Source: Rosa chinensis (taxonomy: Eukaryota; Streptophyta; Magnoliopsida; Rosales; Rosaceae). Taken from it: DNA of 64,000 bases. The stretch spans positions 22,345,001 through 22,409,000 of the forward strand of contig NC_037092.1 in assembly GCF_002994745.2 (NCBI RefSeq). The letters run 5' to 3'. The position numbers were made by a program, and so were the translations under genes. The notes under the pieces were generated by a model that searched no databases, was not told the origin of the DNA, and saw only the letters and a list, made by a program, of their open reading frames with translations. Positions 11,446 to 22,169 of this stretch are shown piece by piece (the first letter of the stretch is position 1; every line of letters begins with the position of its first letter).

Positions 11446-11880
11446 TCAAAATCAAGAAACTGGTCAGCTGCTTCAATGCGGACCTCGTCAAGTTGTTGTT
11501 GGGTATACCCTTTCCGATCCTTTACCGCCCACTACAAATACATATAACAATGTATGTCATAATGATACACCAATATTTAAAACATAGTTTTTTGTCAAAT
11601 TACAATGCTTATAGCTTGGTTGAAAACGAAAGAGTGTCATCATTAATAAAATCCTTCATGTACCGCATAACATAATAGCCACACTCAACTCCACCCGGCT
11701 GCTTAGGTACGCCCTATTTATTCATGTTATTGAATTAGAAACAGAATTATCATAGTAAAACATATATTGTAACTCGATCAACCACAAATACTATGCTTAC
11801 CGGAAGTAATTTTAACTTAGGCACTTTGTTAACCCTCCCCTTTTCAGCATTGTAAGTTTTAACTGCACTGCATACCATTA
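11446..11880 (-). pseudogene. Ulp1-type (C48) cysteine peptidase C-terminal remnant
   Basis: Three minus-strand exon-like pieces: about 11803-11877 (AVKTYNAEKGRVNKVPKLKL), about 11590-11713 (QPGGVECGYYVMRYMKDFI) and about 11446-11535 (QQQLDEVRIEAADQF, ending in a stop). The middle piece carries the catalytic Cys motif ECGYYVMRYM of the C48/Ulp1 family, which plant CACTA and MULE elements often encode. The donor after the middle piece reads AAG-CTATAAGC, where AAG-GTATAAGC is expected. The donor G therefore appears mutated, and read-through hits a stop two codons later. Upstream peptidase residues (His, Asp) were not found. This remnant probably derives from the element's own gene set. Confidence 0.8.
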
Positions 11881-12869
11881 GGTAATTCTTTTGTGTAACT
11901 TAAAGCTCACACAAACTTACCCTACAAACAATGAATTAGTTGCTTGTAGACAAGGAAGCAGGGGTCATTACCCACAAAAGATTGAATAACTAGACTAATG
12001 AACACAAAACAGATTAACTACTCTGACCAGAAACCAAAATGAAAACAAAAACCTAACCTAAACTGCTCAGATATCAACGAAATTTTATAGACATTAAGCT
12101 AACATCCTAAACTGGATACTGGTTGGATTTTGGAGATCATTTGCTATGGTAATTAATTAAAAGAAAATTGAAACAGAAACTAAAGAAATAAACAACAAGA
12201 TGATTTTTGGGCTTTTGGTTTTGAGACAACAATCGAAATAAACAAGTTAGAGACAACCTATCCACTCCAAAACAATCAAGCAACAAAGCTTTACAACTTG
12301 GTGAATTCTTTTTTGACTTCCTACTTCCCCTACCACTTATCTGAAATAGAAAAGAAAACAATTGGGAAGCTAATTGCCATAACTCTTGTTACTTGGTAAA
12401 GTACTTACAGTTTCATCGCCTCTACCAGTCAATTTGAGATATTGTAAGGCATAAGGAATTAGTAACAGTTCAGAAGAGTGTCAAGCATGCTAGCTTTAGC
12501 ATGCAAGTACCGAAGTACGCATCAAGAAAAAGCCTGACACAAGAAGCAACCCTTTTTAAAATCAAATATGTGCTGGTATATTAGTTAGGACTTGACATAC
12601 CTGACCAAGCAATTGACAAATTACTTCTAAATCACACCAATTACCAATACCAAAGGGTAATGGCACACCCTTAATTTGGTATAAAAATTGAAGCCTGTCT
12701 CTAGTGAACCAACACACAGGAACAGAGGACCTTGTTTTTTTGTTTAATTAACTCGAAATGAGCCCAAATTGAGCATAAGATTCTATTCTCCACTTTTGAA
12801 ATACAAGTTTACAAGAGAAACCCTTTATCACAGAAATTAAATTTTAGAAATTAAATTTCATTGAGAACA
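11881..12869. other. Inner CACTA spacer, no recognised gene
   Basis: AT-rich DNA between the peptidase remnant and the polymerase exons. Short minus-strand frames (for example 12137-12361) match nothing I recognise and have no supporting splice sites or domain. Confidence 0.4.
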
Positions 12870-14910
12870 AGATAAGCGAGTAAAGCCCACCTGCCCTCAA
12901 TGCTCAAGACATTTGATCCGGCTTTAGAATTCTTATCTGCAGCCACTTTAGTAAACCCCATAGGAAATATGCCACCATCAAGCTTACGGACAACAGTAAA
13001 GTGGCTCAGCATACCAGCACTCCAACAATAATTTGCAAAACACAAGGCAGTGTAAAATAGATTCTAGGTCTTACCTTGGCCTTGTTACAACAGACAACAG
13101 ATGCAGAGACAATTTCGTTAACATTCTGCTTCTCATTGATAATAGTTTTCAAACTTATTGCAGTAACAACCACTTGAGGAATATCTACAGTTTTCTTTGT
13201 GGAAGCTGAGACCCTTATATCTTTCGGAGCATTCACGATCACCTCAAATTTACACCAGCTTACCTGTACAGTAAAATGACATAATCTTAACAAAGAAACC
13301 AGAAAGAAGCCAAATATGGATTTCACAATATGACTAAGATGATGATGTATGCTGAGACTTGAAGATCTCACCCGTTGTGGAGCTGGGCAGATGGAAAAAT
13401 TTGAAACTGATAGCCAAGAAGGTCCTTTTATCTTCCTTTTAACAAGGAAAAGTTCCAATGCGCTGCATAATATGTTTTGTTTTTCATTATTTCTTCTAAA
13501 GAAGAGTTTATAGTAAGATAATTGTTTTCTTTAAGATTGTATCTACCTGTAGGTAATCAAGCCAGGAATGAAAATATAATCACAGAAGGAAGATTCTAAA
13601 AGTTATATATAAGGTATTAAAAATGAAGAGCAACTCTAACTATTTATACCTGCTATGAGTTCCTAGAAGAGCACAAAAAGTTTCTCCTTTTAGATCTGCT
13701 GATAGTGGTAGATCCTGCACCAGTGCAAATAATGTTCATAAGAAACTGAGTCAAAAAGTTTCTTTAATAAATCATCAAGTCATTCTGCATTATGCATCTC
13801 TGCTTCATAGGCAACGTTAAACAACAACGACCTATGAAACTCCAAACATCTATGAGCAAGAAGCTGTAATACAGTTGATTTGCGATTGAAGGTCACTTTA
13901 GTGCTACCTAATAACCCTATTGATTTCATACTGGTTGAGTTATATACCCGGAATGGATAATTGATCTTCAGTACATAATTCTCCCCTGCAGGTATGTCAG
14001 ATTGCTCAAAAGCATAGTTCCTCTGCAGTGTTCACATAACAGAAAGTGAGCAACAGAGGAAGAAAGAACATGAAAGTACTATGAACCTCCAAAAAAGTTT
14101 ATTTTCTCATAACTGAGTTAACGCACAATTGGAAATATCAGAATTATTGAGTATGCAAACCTTGACAGGTGCCATGCTAAAAGCTGATACATTGAGATCC
14201 AACAACTTCTTTGCTAATTCATTCTTTAATTCTGAAGCCACATCCTGATGATGTAGAAAAGAGCATCAACAATAGCAACCAAAAAAAAAAAACAAAAGAC
14301 AAGGCCAAACTAAATTTTATCTATATTCAAGCTTATACAGAAGAAAAAACCTACATGCAGCTTCTTACGAAAATCTGTGGGTGAAATCCTTGAGTCCTCG
14401 GCATCCTTTTCAAGCTTCATCATTTCGTCAGTTTGAAATAAAGGACTGTCCGGAATTGCATAGACACATCTTTGCATGTTCTTTTTTTTTTTTTTTGGTT
14501 ACAAGGGGCATCTTTGCATGTTCTTTACAACCGCACAACAACTCTGATATGAACTTCCTACTTTAACCTACATCACAACAATGAATCAACTATAAAATAG
14601 GTTGATATGATTAAGCTTGTAAGATAATAACTCTTCAGAAATGAAACAAATTACAAAACATTCATTAATAAGAACGCAAAATAATTGTTATAACATAAAA
14701 CTCGTCATGTTTACCTTCCCAAATAGATAAACAGTGCCCATATTAGGTCCATAGAACTCTTCGTAAGCATCAAGCATGTAAAAGGGCAGTGACCCATTTG
14801 ATTCCAGATCAAAATCCGAACTCCCTTCACTAATTGAGTCACTTTTGACCTCCACATTGCCGCTGCCACCAGTAAGCCCGGCCCCACCAGTCATCGCGGC
14901 CTTCCATCCT
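12870..14910 (-). pseudogene. Captured DNA polymerase alpha catalytic-subunit exons
   Basis: Eight consecutive minus-strand exons match the N-terminal half of the plant replicative polymerase alpha catalytic subunit. In gene order they are: 14715-14910 (SLPFYMLDAYEEFYG), about 14356-14470 (NMQRCVYAIPDSPLF), 14161-14246 (LLDLNVSAFSMAPVK), 13950-14023 (SDIPAGENYVLKINYPFR), about 13655-13715 (LKGETFCALLGTH), 13372-13462 (KRKIKGPSWLSVSNFS), 13073-13264 (VSWCKFEV...) and about 12870-13025 (LSHFTVVRKLDGGIFPMGF). Introns are retained, so this is copied genomic DNA. Several exons keep reading frames and GT-AG borders. The copy stops before the exonuclease and polymerase catalytic domains, so no polymerase activity is possible. 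One exon is interrupted by a tiny LINE insertion. It lies inside the inner CACTA, which makes this element a gene-capturing one. Confidence 0.92.
14467..14524 (-). mobile_element. Micro-LINE insertion: about 12 nt plus poly(A) with 15-bp duplication
   Basis: CATCTTTGCATGTTC occurs at 14467-14481 and again at 14510-14524. Between them lies a run of T followed by GGTTACAAGGGG; on the minus strand this is CCCCTTGTAACC followed by about 16 A. A long target duplication, poly(A) and almost no body are what an extremely 5'-truncated LINE insertion leaves. It sits at the edge of the captured polymerase alpha exon that begins NMQRC. Confidence 0.75.
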
Positions 14911-15399
14911 GCCATAACATCCAAAACAACCACTGCTCTGTTAAAAACTGGGTTAAACCATATGTACCCCAATTTCCACCAACAAAGCACCATAGTGTAT
15001 TGATACCACAGTAACCATTCTCAATATGTAAACCACTAAACTAATCCTGCTTCCCTTCTCTCTCAACCCATTTTGAAAAAGAAAAAAAAATATATCAATC
15101 AAAATGGCCAAGTAGTAAACACACTCCATTCAAACACAATTATTAATGCTTCTTCCAAAGTCCAAACATATATAAGTTACTGCATGTTAACCATCAATGG
15201 GTTAAACCATATATATGTTACTCCATCAATGGGTTGAGAGAATCTGAGAACAAATGAAGTTTTTAAATATCAACCTTAAAAAACAGAGACTCACCCATAT
15301 TAAAAACACCAATGAAGTTTCCTCCAACTGTTTCCTACAACCGCAACAGTCGCAAAAAAGATACAAAACAGATACATAACTAAAGATACAATCTTCAAA

Positions 15400-15975
15400 A
15401 TCTACGATATGGGATCCAAAACCAATACATCAAACAATTCAATGCTTTACCAAAACAGATACAAGTCTACAAATGCAACTCAATTTCAAATTTTCAAGTC
15501 CAAAGTCAAAACAGAAAGGCAAAAAGTGACTGATGCAATTCGAACCCAGAAATCCAGAAGGACAAAACAGATCACATATCCAATTTTCATCTCATATCAG
15601 TCATATGTATAGCGTATAGCAAAAGAAACAGATGCAATTCGAACCCAGAAATCGAAGCAAGAAAGATGGCAGCAACTTACCAAGCTAGAAGTTTCCAAAA
15701 TCGAGTCGAAAACTGAAATTGAAGCTGCTTCACCTAGAAGAGTTCGAGCCAAACCCAGACTTGAAGATTGAAATTGAATACCCAGAAGCAGAAATTAAGA
15801 GGAAGCCATAAATCGATTAAAGAGTAAAAACCCATAAGCAAAAATTAAGAGAAACAGAAACCCAGACTCACCGCGCACCGTCAGTCCATCACGGCGTCAC
15901 CGTCTAAGAAAGAAAAGGCATCGTGCGGCCGTGCCGGAGAGAGAAACAGAGAGAGAGAGAGGAGAGCGGGGCTAC

Positions 15976-16018
<43 letters not shown>

Positions 16019-16400
16019 GCTTTAGAACCATGCTGGCACTTGGTGCTCGAAGTCGCACCAATCGAGGAGGATAAACTCCTTGGAGGCAGATTGGACCAGT
16101 TGGGGTTCGGATCTCGGAGCAACGACTTGGTGGTGTTGGAAGAGAAACACCGGCAGAGGCGATGGCGCCGGTGAGGGGACGGAGGCAGTAGTTCAATGAG
16201 GGAGAGACAGTAGCCTTGGAAAGAGATCAAGAGAGGGAGGAGAGCGCTAGGGTTTCAGAGAAGAGTGAGAGAGAAAGAGCTGAACGCAGAGAAGGAGCTC
16301 AGGTCGGGGACGCGAAGGAGGTAGTCAGAGACTCAGAGTGAGAGTCTATCGATTAGGGTTCGAAAGTTTTTAGATAAAGTGACTAAGTGTTGGGGGGAAT
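15400..16400 (-). promoter_or_regulatory. Leftward promoter/5'-leader-like segment of inner CACTA
   Basis: Read on the minus strand, 16350 down to about 15880 is rich in CT tracts. It includes an AAACCCTAGCGCTC leader-like string and ends at a donor-like CGGTGAGT near 15872, as in many plant first exons. A long GA/CT microsatellite occupies about 15976-16014. This arrangement would let the captured polymerase exons be transcribed leftward. No protein start for them is evident here, and the short open frames in the GA repeat are not genes. Promoter activity is inferred only. Confidence 0.4.
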
Positions 16401-16625
16401 TAAAATTTTAGACCCCGCGTTTCTCAAACTTTTAAACTTAGTCCCTCCGCATTTTTGTAAATTTTTCGTACGAAACTTTTCTCATCGGTTTCTTTAGTGA
16501 CTGATGTCCATAATAACAATAGAAAACGGTTTCTTCACAAACTGATGTTAACATGATTTTTAACATCAGGTGCAATGCTGACCGACTTAATAGTGGTGAT
16601 GTCTAATGACATTATTCTAGTAGTG

Positions 16626-16797
16626 ACAAGGAATAATTTCTACGAGACACAAGTTAATAAAAGAACTAGCTAGCCATACTGCTGTACCAGTTTCACAATC
16701 TGATCATGAATGGAATCACCCGAATCATAGAAGTGGTCATATATAGAAGACGGAAGGTATTCCAGGGTGCGTGAGTATATATGCATAACCCTGCAGA
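16626..16797 (-). pseudogene. Captured alpha-amylase C-terminal exon fragment
   Basis: The minus strand at about 16690-16797 reads GYAYILTHPGIPSVFYDHFY, followed by DSIHDQIVKL and a stop. This is a characteristic stretch near the end of the catalytic barrel of plant alpha-amylases (glycoside hydrolase 13). The exon begins after an acceptor-like TATCTGCAG. The usual Trp after FYD is a Ser, and the reading ends early. It belongs to the outer CACTA, and the inner CACTA inserted about 65 bp beyond its end. Confidence 0.85.
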
Positions 16798-17340
16798 TAA
16801 TATGCACATAGAATGAAGTTATATCCTTGTTTTGCTGGATCAGATATCATGCAACCAAGGACAAAGCAGTTTAGCAGAATAATAAACAAAATAGCAAAAC
16901 ATCAAGCCACATTACTCAAGTGTCCTTACCAAAGAAAAGAAAAAAAAAAGCTTACCAAAGCATGATTAAATTTGTCTTTGCTATTGTGGGCATCCATGAA
17001 AATGATAGCCAGTAAATAAGGATCCATTTTCTTGCAGCAAGCCAGCACAAAGAGCAAACTGACGTCTTACAGCCCTTTGAAGCAAATCAAAGAATAGATT
17101 AGAGAACATATTAGCTTGCAAGAAAACAACAAAAACCTTCAGACGATGAGCCCAATTAGAGCAAGAACAGAGCAAGAAACAAGATGATACCTCATGACTA
17201 ACAAACTAACTAGAAGCAAAATCTTGACATCGATTATATTTCAAACAAACATCTTTCATGGCTTTACGTGTTCCCTTATAAGAAAAGAATAAAATAAAAA
17301 ATTTAAAAGCTTTCAAACACCATAGTAAGAATGCTAAAAT
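16798..17340. other. Outer CACTA interior, unassigned
   Basis: Contains a minus-strand open frame (16981-17175) with no family I recognise. It may belong to a further captured exon or an intron. Confidence 0.35.
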
Positions 17341-17354
17341 AAAGCAACAAGTGC

Positions 17355-17655
17355 ATATTGACCGAGAGTTGACCCTACTAGATCTGCTTTATTCCCAGCT
17401 AGTGCCATGACCATATTTGGATTGCCTTGTCATAAGGGAATGATCCAAGTAGATAGAATTAGCTATATTGAAAGACGCAAACTCGCATAGAAAGTTAGTA
17501 TACAGAGTACAGCACCTAAACAAAACTGAAATTAAAGTTATAGCCTAAAATTGTTTAAAGCAGCCAAGGACTGAGTGAGTTTAGACAGCAAGAAAGTGCG
17601 AGCAATACCTTGTGATTTCTTCTAGCACCCATTTTTTTGCTCGCTCAAATGAGGC
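17355..17655 (-). pseudogene. Captured RAB5 (RABF2-like) GTPase exon fragments
   Basis: Two minus-strand pieces match the plant Rab5 small GTPase of endosomal trafficking. About 17620-17655 reads ASFERAKKWV and about 17361-17425 reads GNPNMVMALAGNKADL. The latter includes the guanine-specificity motif NKAD. They are separated by intron-like sequence. The switch regions and P-loop are missing, so no functional GTPase could be made. It lies between the amylase and RadA pieces, in the same orientation. Confidence 0.85.
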
Positions 17656-17874
17656 CTACAAGAGAAAAAATAAAGTTGAATTTCTGTTTAAGGCATAATC
17701 AAGTAGCAGAACTTAAGAGCTTTCCTGGCACTATCCCTATATTCAACATATGAAACGGAAAAGAAAATTTCAAATGATACTTAGTTACACATAAACAATT
17801 GTCAGCTCGGGAAGACTAAAATATTTTCATTGTTTTAACTTTTATTTTTTAGAACTAGACCTCTTCGCAAAACG

Positions 17875-20830
17875 CAGCAAGGCTGACGTGCATTCCTTCA
17901 CCTGCCACAGAATAGAATTGCCAGAGCTTAGTACTTTCAGTCCTGAAGCCATTGTATGGTATTATAATGTGAGGTTAGTGTTTTTGATAATCTCAACCTA
18001 GTTGGTTTAGAGTTTGAAAATTAGACAACTACATGAAGGTGTCTCATAGTCAAGAACCTAGTAGTCAAAAGTGTGGGTGTTCAGATGCAATGCAAACATT
18101 GTCAAAAGGAAACAAGTTTTTAGTTATAAATTGATTGAAACAAGTTTCAAAGTACTACACAATTTTGATTCTCCCGAAAGGTGTTATAGCCAAAGCAGCC
18201 AATGAAGATCAGACATCTGGAATTTGATCATATACTTGGTATGTTACAAGTAAAAACTCCAACCTGAACAATGCCTCCAGGACTTCCAGCCACTCCTTTT
18301 AAATGAACTGTTTGAATGGAATCAGCAATTAGAGCTTGAGGAGCCAGAAACCAACTTTCCTCTAATATATCCTGAGGAAAAGCATGAAAATCAGTTGCTC
18401 AGCTTTATTCAAAATATTCCAGATTAGGACAAATAACATGCCTTGCTGCTCAGTGATGATACAATAGGCATGGAATGCGGATGTGCGCTTATGTTTGAAA
18501 TACATATAATAGAATTACTGTAATAAAGTCATGAAAACTAGAAGGTGTAGCACCACTCCACTAGTCTTTTGTCATTGCACAGAAATGTGGAATTTGGATC
18601 TAGTGTGCATGAGACTGATTAAAATCTAATCGTTAGAAATAAACACTTTCAGAATAGCCCAAGGAATTCAGGATAGTGTGTCAAATAAAATTAAGTGATG
18701 ACATGTCAGTATTTACCTCAAATTGAATAAGAGTATTGTGAAAGGCTAAGTCAGCATGAATCGAGAACTACACACCTCAATATCAGTACTTGAGTACAAG
18801 AAAAGATCCTCTGTTTTAATCTCCATACGATCAGCTTTGCCCCCAATTTGCTCACTACTCTGCTAGCAGACAGCAATGTGAATTAAACTACAAATCATAT
18901 CCTTTTTTTTTTTCTTTCTTTCTTTGTTTGTATGTTTTTCTAAAGACATAGCATGGCATGGTGAAACCAGAGATGTTTCAGGTTGTTGACCAATTCATAT
19001 TACTTCAGCTCCACAACCAAAGTCTTTCAGGCTTTCAGCCACATTTTCAATCTAAATGGATTACCACTTTTTTTTTTATTGAAATAAAATTATTATTCAG
19101 TTACCTTACCTCAGATAAGCGTTAAACAGTAAATAACATAATAACATTAACAATATGTAAAAGTATCCTCTAAACAAAATCTATGATTCAGCTGATCAGC
19201 AAACATAGAAAACGCTATTGCATACAAGAATTAGATAGCTGGAGAGCCACTATACTGCATCAGTGAACCTTTAGAACAGAATGACTATATAAAAATACCA
19301 GGCTTAGGAAAACGCTAACCTCTTCACCGGAGACATTTAAAACACGGGATGCCTTACCCAGCTCATGTCTTTCAGCTATAAGTGCAGCAATCTGGCAATT
19401 TAATAGTATAATTTGAAGTGGGAAAAAAGAAATAAAAGAGTAATAGTCAATATGGGGACTAAGATTTTGAAAATCAAAGACATAACAGACATATAATTAG
19501 GTTCTGAATAAGCTGCAAAGGAAAAGCTCCATATGCTCAAATTGCAGTACTTGGAATACAAGTGTACTCTTGCCAGCACTAGGGATCACCGCCAACTAAA
19601 GCCAATGAACATTCAAAAAACCAGAAGGAAAAAAAAAACTTACTGTTGTGAATTTGGCTCGTTGATATGCCTAAATTGATTAGGATTCCAGGCAAAACCA
19701 GATGGGTAAGTGAAGATTAGTGCGCACAGGAATTCTTCTAGTATCCTAATGGGTTTTGCAATAGGAAGAGTTATTCCTATTGATTTAGACCTGGAAAGTA
19801 AGTTCTATTCTAGTTAGGAATAGGAAAGCTAGCTCTCTTTCCTTGTTCTAATAGTTTTAGGAATCCTAATGTGACATGTTTGTAACCAGCACCTATAATC
19901 TATAAATAGGGCTGCAGGGAGGTCACATAATGTGTCCTCAGATCAGAGAAGAGATCAAAGAGAGATCTCATAGAGTTCTCAGCTACATATAAACACCAGG
20001 GCAGGGAGAGCCAAGGGTGATAGAGAGATCTAGCAAAGGGGTTGGGGATTAGCATAGGGATTTCAATAAGTACTTGTAATCAAGTTGTTATCTCCATAGT
20101 GCTAGTGATTCTCAAGAGAGATCACACAGAGGACGTAGGCAATTGTCGAACCTCTATAAAATTCTGTGTTGGTGTGCTGTGGTTTGTCTTGCTGTGATAT
20201 TTTGCATCATCATCCTATTACTGTTTGCAGTCATAAGGCTATAAAGAGAAACAAGGTTCTAGGTAAAAGGTGCATATTTACTACACTTACAACCACTTAA
20301 ATCACTGGGAACAAAAGAAACATAAACTATATACCAAAAGCTTTTAAAAGAAGCAACTAAATACATAAGCCAAAACACAGGACATGAGGACTGAATGATT
20401 CATATACTCCATAAGCCAAGGCTAAATGTTCATCAAAGTTAAGAATAACTGAAAGACAAAAGTTAAACTTGCAACAGTTATTGGTGAACAAAAAGAGACA
20501 TAATTTGATCACACCTGGTACAGTACCACCGCCAAGCCCCGTAGCAACTTCATTTCCAAAGGTTCCATGCCTAATATCAACCACAAAAACATTTACAGAA
20601 TTATCAAAATCATTTTCCCAACTCAAAAAGGAACCAAACATTCTTTCAAAAACTAACAGAGTCTAATATTAAACTGTGACACAAAACTTACAATGGAATT
20701 CGCCGATCTTTCCAACTAATCCCCCAGTTCACATCATTCAACCGCACAGACTTAACCTTCCCACTTGGCAACCAAGACCTCACCTTCTCCAGTTCACATC
20801 AGTCAAAATATCATCCAATTTCCTAATACA
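17875..20830 (-). pseudogene. Captured RadA/Sms-like DNA repair ATPase exons
   Basis: A series of minus-strand exons matches the plant RadA (Sms) recombination ATPase in colinear order: about 20690-20800 (LPSGKVKSVRLNDVNWGI), 20510-20590 (FGNEVATGLGGGTVPG), 19560-19620 (LVGGDPSAGKSTL, the Walker A loop), 19321-19392 (GKASRVLNVSGEE), 18778-18863 (SSEQIGGKADRM, then LYSSTDIE), about 18262-18372 (IADSIQTVHLKGVAGSPGG, with the Walker B-side Asp) and about 17875-17905 (QVKECTSALLRFAK). Introns are present. The zinc-finger N-terminus and the Lon-like C-terminal domain are absent. A solo LTR interrupts it between the second and third pieces. RadA acts in branch migration during recombination; this copy is a partial duplicate. 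Confidence 0.9.
19644..20285. mobile_element. Solo LTR, 642 bp, 5-bp target duplication
   Basis: The segment starts TGTTGTG at 19644 and ends TACTACA at 20285, flanked by CTTAC on both sides (19639-19643 and 20286-20290). It has a TATA-like CTATAAATAGGGCTGC near 19903, leader-like sequence after it, and no coding capacity. Ends TG...CA plus a 5-bp duplication mark an LTR left by recombination. The type of interior (copia is my guess) cannot be told from the LTR alone. It splits the captured RadA region. Confidence 0.85.
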
Positions 20831-21239
20831 ACACAAAATAAGAGACATTTTACTCCAAAAAAAAAAAATCACTACATATTAATCATTTACTAAAACAAAA
20901 AAAAAAAATCATAAACTCGAGGTCTAAGCCATATTAGCATCCCTATAGTGTCAATTTCACATTAACGTATACGCAAAAGCAAGATCTGCTATGATTGTTT
21001 CCATTTACAGATCATGTTCAAGTGTTGTGCTCTCACTTTTTCACTCCAAGTCCAACAAGAACAGTAATCACGTTCAATCGACCTCAAGAGTTGAAAAGGT
21101 CGAGAACAAAAAAGAAGGAATGAAATTTTAAGTTCTAAGAGAGCAAAATTCATACAAAAAAATTAAATGAATCAAGAAAGTAAAGTGAGAAAGCAAGAAA
21201 ACCTAAATACCAAATCGAAGAGAAGAGAAGACCCACCTT

Positions 21240-21490
21240 TTCTTAGCAGAGGGTTGAGGAGTGGGTCGTCGTTCTTGAACTCGAGAAGGTTATCGAAGTC
21301 CATCATACCATGAAGAGAGGCGCAATGTAATAATCGCCTTGCAGGTACTGGAAGTACCTGGTGACCTTCTATCGATAATCAAAGATGATATCGGAGTCTC
21401 GATTGAGGGATTTGCCGACAAAAAGATTATCAACGACGCCACCCCGGGATCCTACGGCGATGTTGTTGTTATCGGCAGTCGACAATATAA
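21240..21490 (-). pseudogene. Captured Rubisco-activase-like ATPase exon fragment
   Basis: The minus strand from about 21490 reads RGGVVDNLFVGKSL, then SDIIFDYR, a stop, and then KVTRYFQYLQGDYYIAPLFM. This resembles the region just before the Walker A loop of the plant Rubisco activase-like AAA+ protein. The in-frame stop and the loss of the ATPase core make it non-functional. Downstream, about 21235-21305 opens with ATG and reads MDFDNLLEFKNDDPLLNPLL, which I do not recognise; it may be the start of another captured gene. Confidence 0.65.
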
Positions 21491-21584
21491 TTAGGCAACC
21501 AAACATCAAACCAAACCCTCCTGAAGTGAAAAACTTTCGGAAAAGAAACAAACAAGCACAACAAACACAAGAGTCCTACCATGG

Positions 21585-22160
21585 AAGCCAAATTTTTGTT
21601 TTGTTCTTCCAGTTCTGCATTCTTCCTATCCAAGTCTCTTATCTGAGAAACTAAAGTACTAACATCGCTCTGCACAATCCATTTAATAAATTTATAAGAA
21701 TTTAGAACTGAAAGATCACAAATTATTAATCAAATCATATAAACTTGAAAAAAAAAAAAAAAGTTCTTTTCTCCTACCTCAGAGAGTCGATTTGCGCTCT
21801 CCGATTTTCTCATTCCTCCATTATCTGTGCACAGAAAATTATGAGCGATAATAGAAGGCAAAATTCAATTCCAAAGTTAACAAAGAAGTTGAAGAAAATA
21901 TAAATAACGGACCGATAGGTGGGATCTAGCTGAGATCGGGTCCCAAAGAAGTTTTGCTCAATCTTTCTGCAGGTCGCTTTTGACGAATTTCTTCCAACTG
22001 CAAAATTGAACCAAATGCAAGTAAGGAAGAGAGGATATTTCGAATCCATATATCAAAAGTTTAATAACGAATAGAGAATCAAAAAAGTTGACGGCGAAGA
22101 GGTCGGTACCTTTTGGCGGCCTAGAGATGCTTGCTGGGAATCCATGGCAAAGTGAAGGCG
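21585..22160 (-). pseudogene. Captured 5' exons of a coiled-coil protein gene
   Basis: Minus-strand exons in order: about 22105-22146 (MDSQQASLGRQK, after a plausible leader and ATG), about 21935-22005 (LEEIRQKRPAERLSKTS, then GPDLS and a stop), about 21785-21825 (MRKSESANRLSE) and about 21585-21670 (SDVSTLVSQIRDLDRKNAEL, a heptad-like coiled coil). The stop after GPDLS replaces an expected sense codon. I recognise the style of a plant coiled-coil protein but cannot name the gene. It is the right-most, therefore the most 5', captured piece and supplies a start codon for any leftward transcript of the outer element. Confidence 0.6.
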
Positions 22161-22169
22161 AGGCTAAGG

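Larger units (their letters stand above)
10309..16625 (-). mobile_element. Inner nested CACTA transposon, 6.3 kb
   Basis: The element begins CACTACTAGAAT at 10309 and ends ATTCTAGTAGTG at 16625, a perfect 12-bp inverted repeat. It is flanked by ACA on both sides (10306-10308 and 16626-16628), the 3-bp CACTA target duplication. It lies wholly inside the outer CACTA, so it inserted later. It contains a dense subterminal array at the left, a Ulp1-type peptidase remnant, a run of captured DNA polymerase alpha exons and, at the right, a GA-rich segment that looks like a promoter and 5' leader reading leftward. No transposase domain was recognised. Confidence 0.95.

Noticed and set aside
15904..16230. 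Open frames on both strands around the GA repeat, up to 108 residues
   Set aside because: They are produced by the GA/CT microsatellite (runs of RERE or SLSL) and have no domain. The region is better read as leader or promoter sequence.
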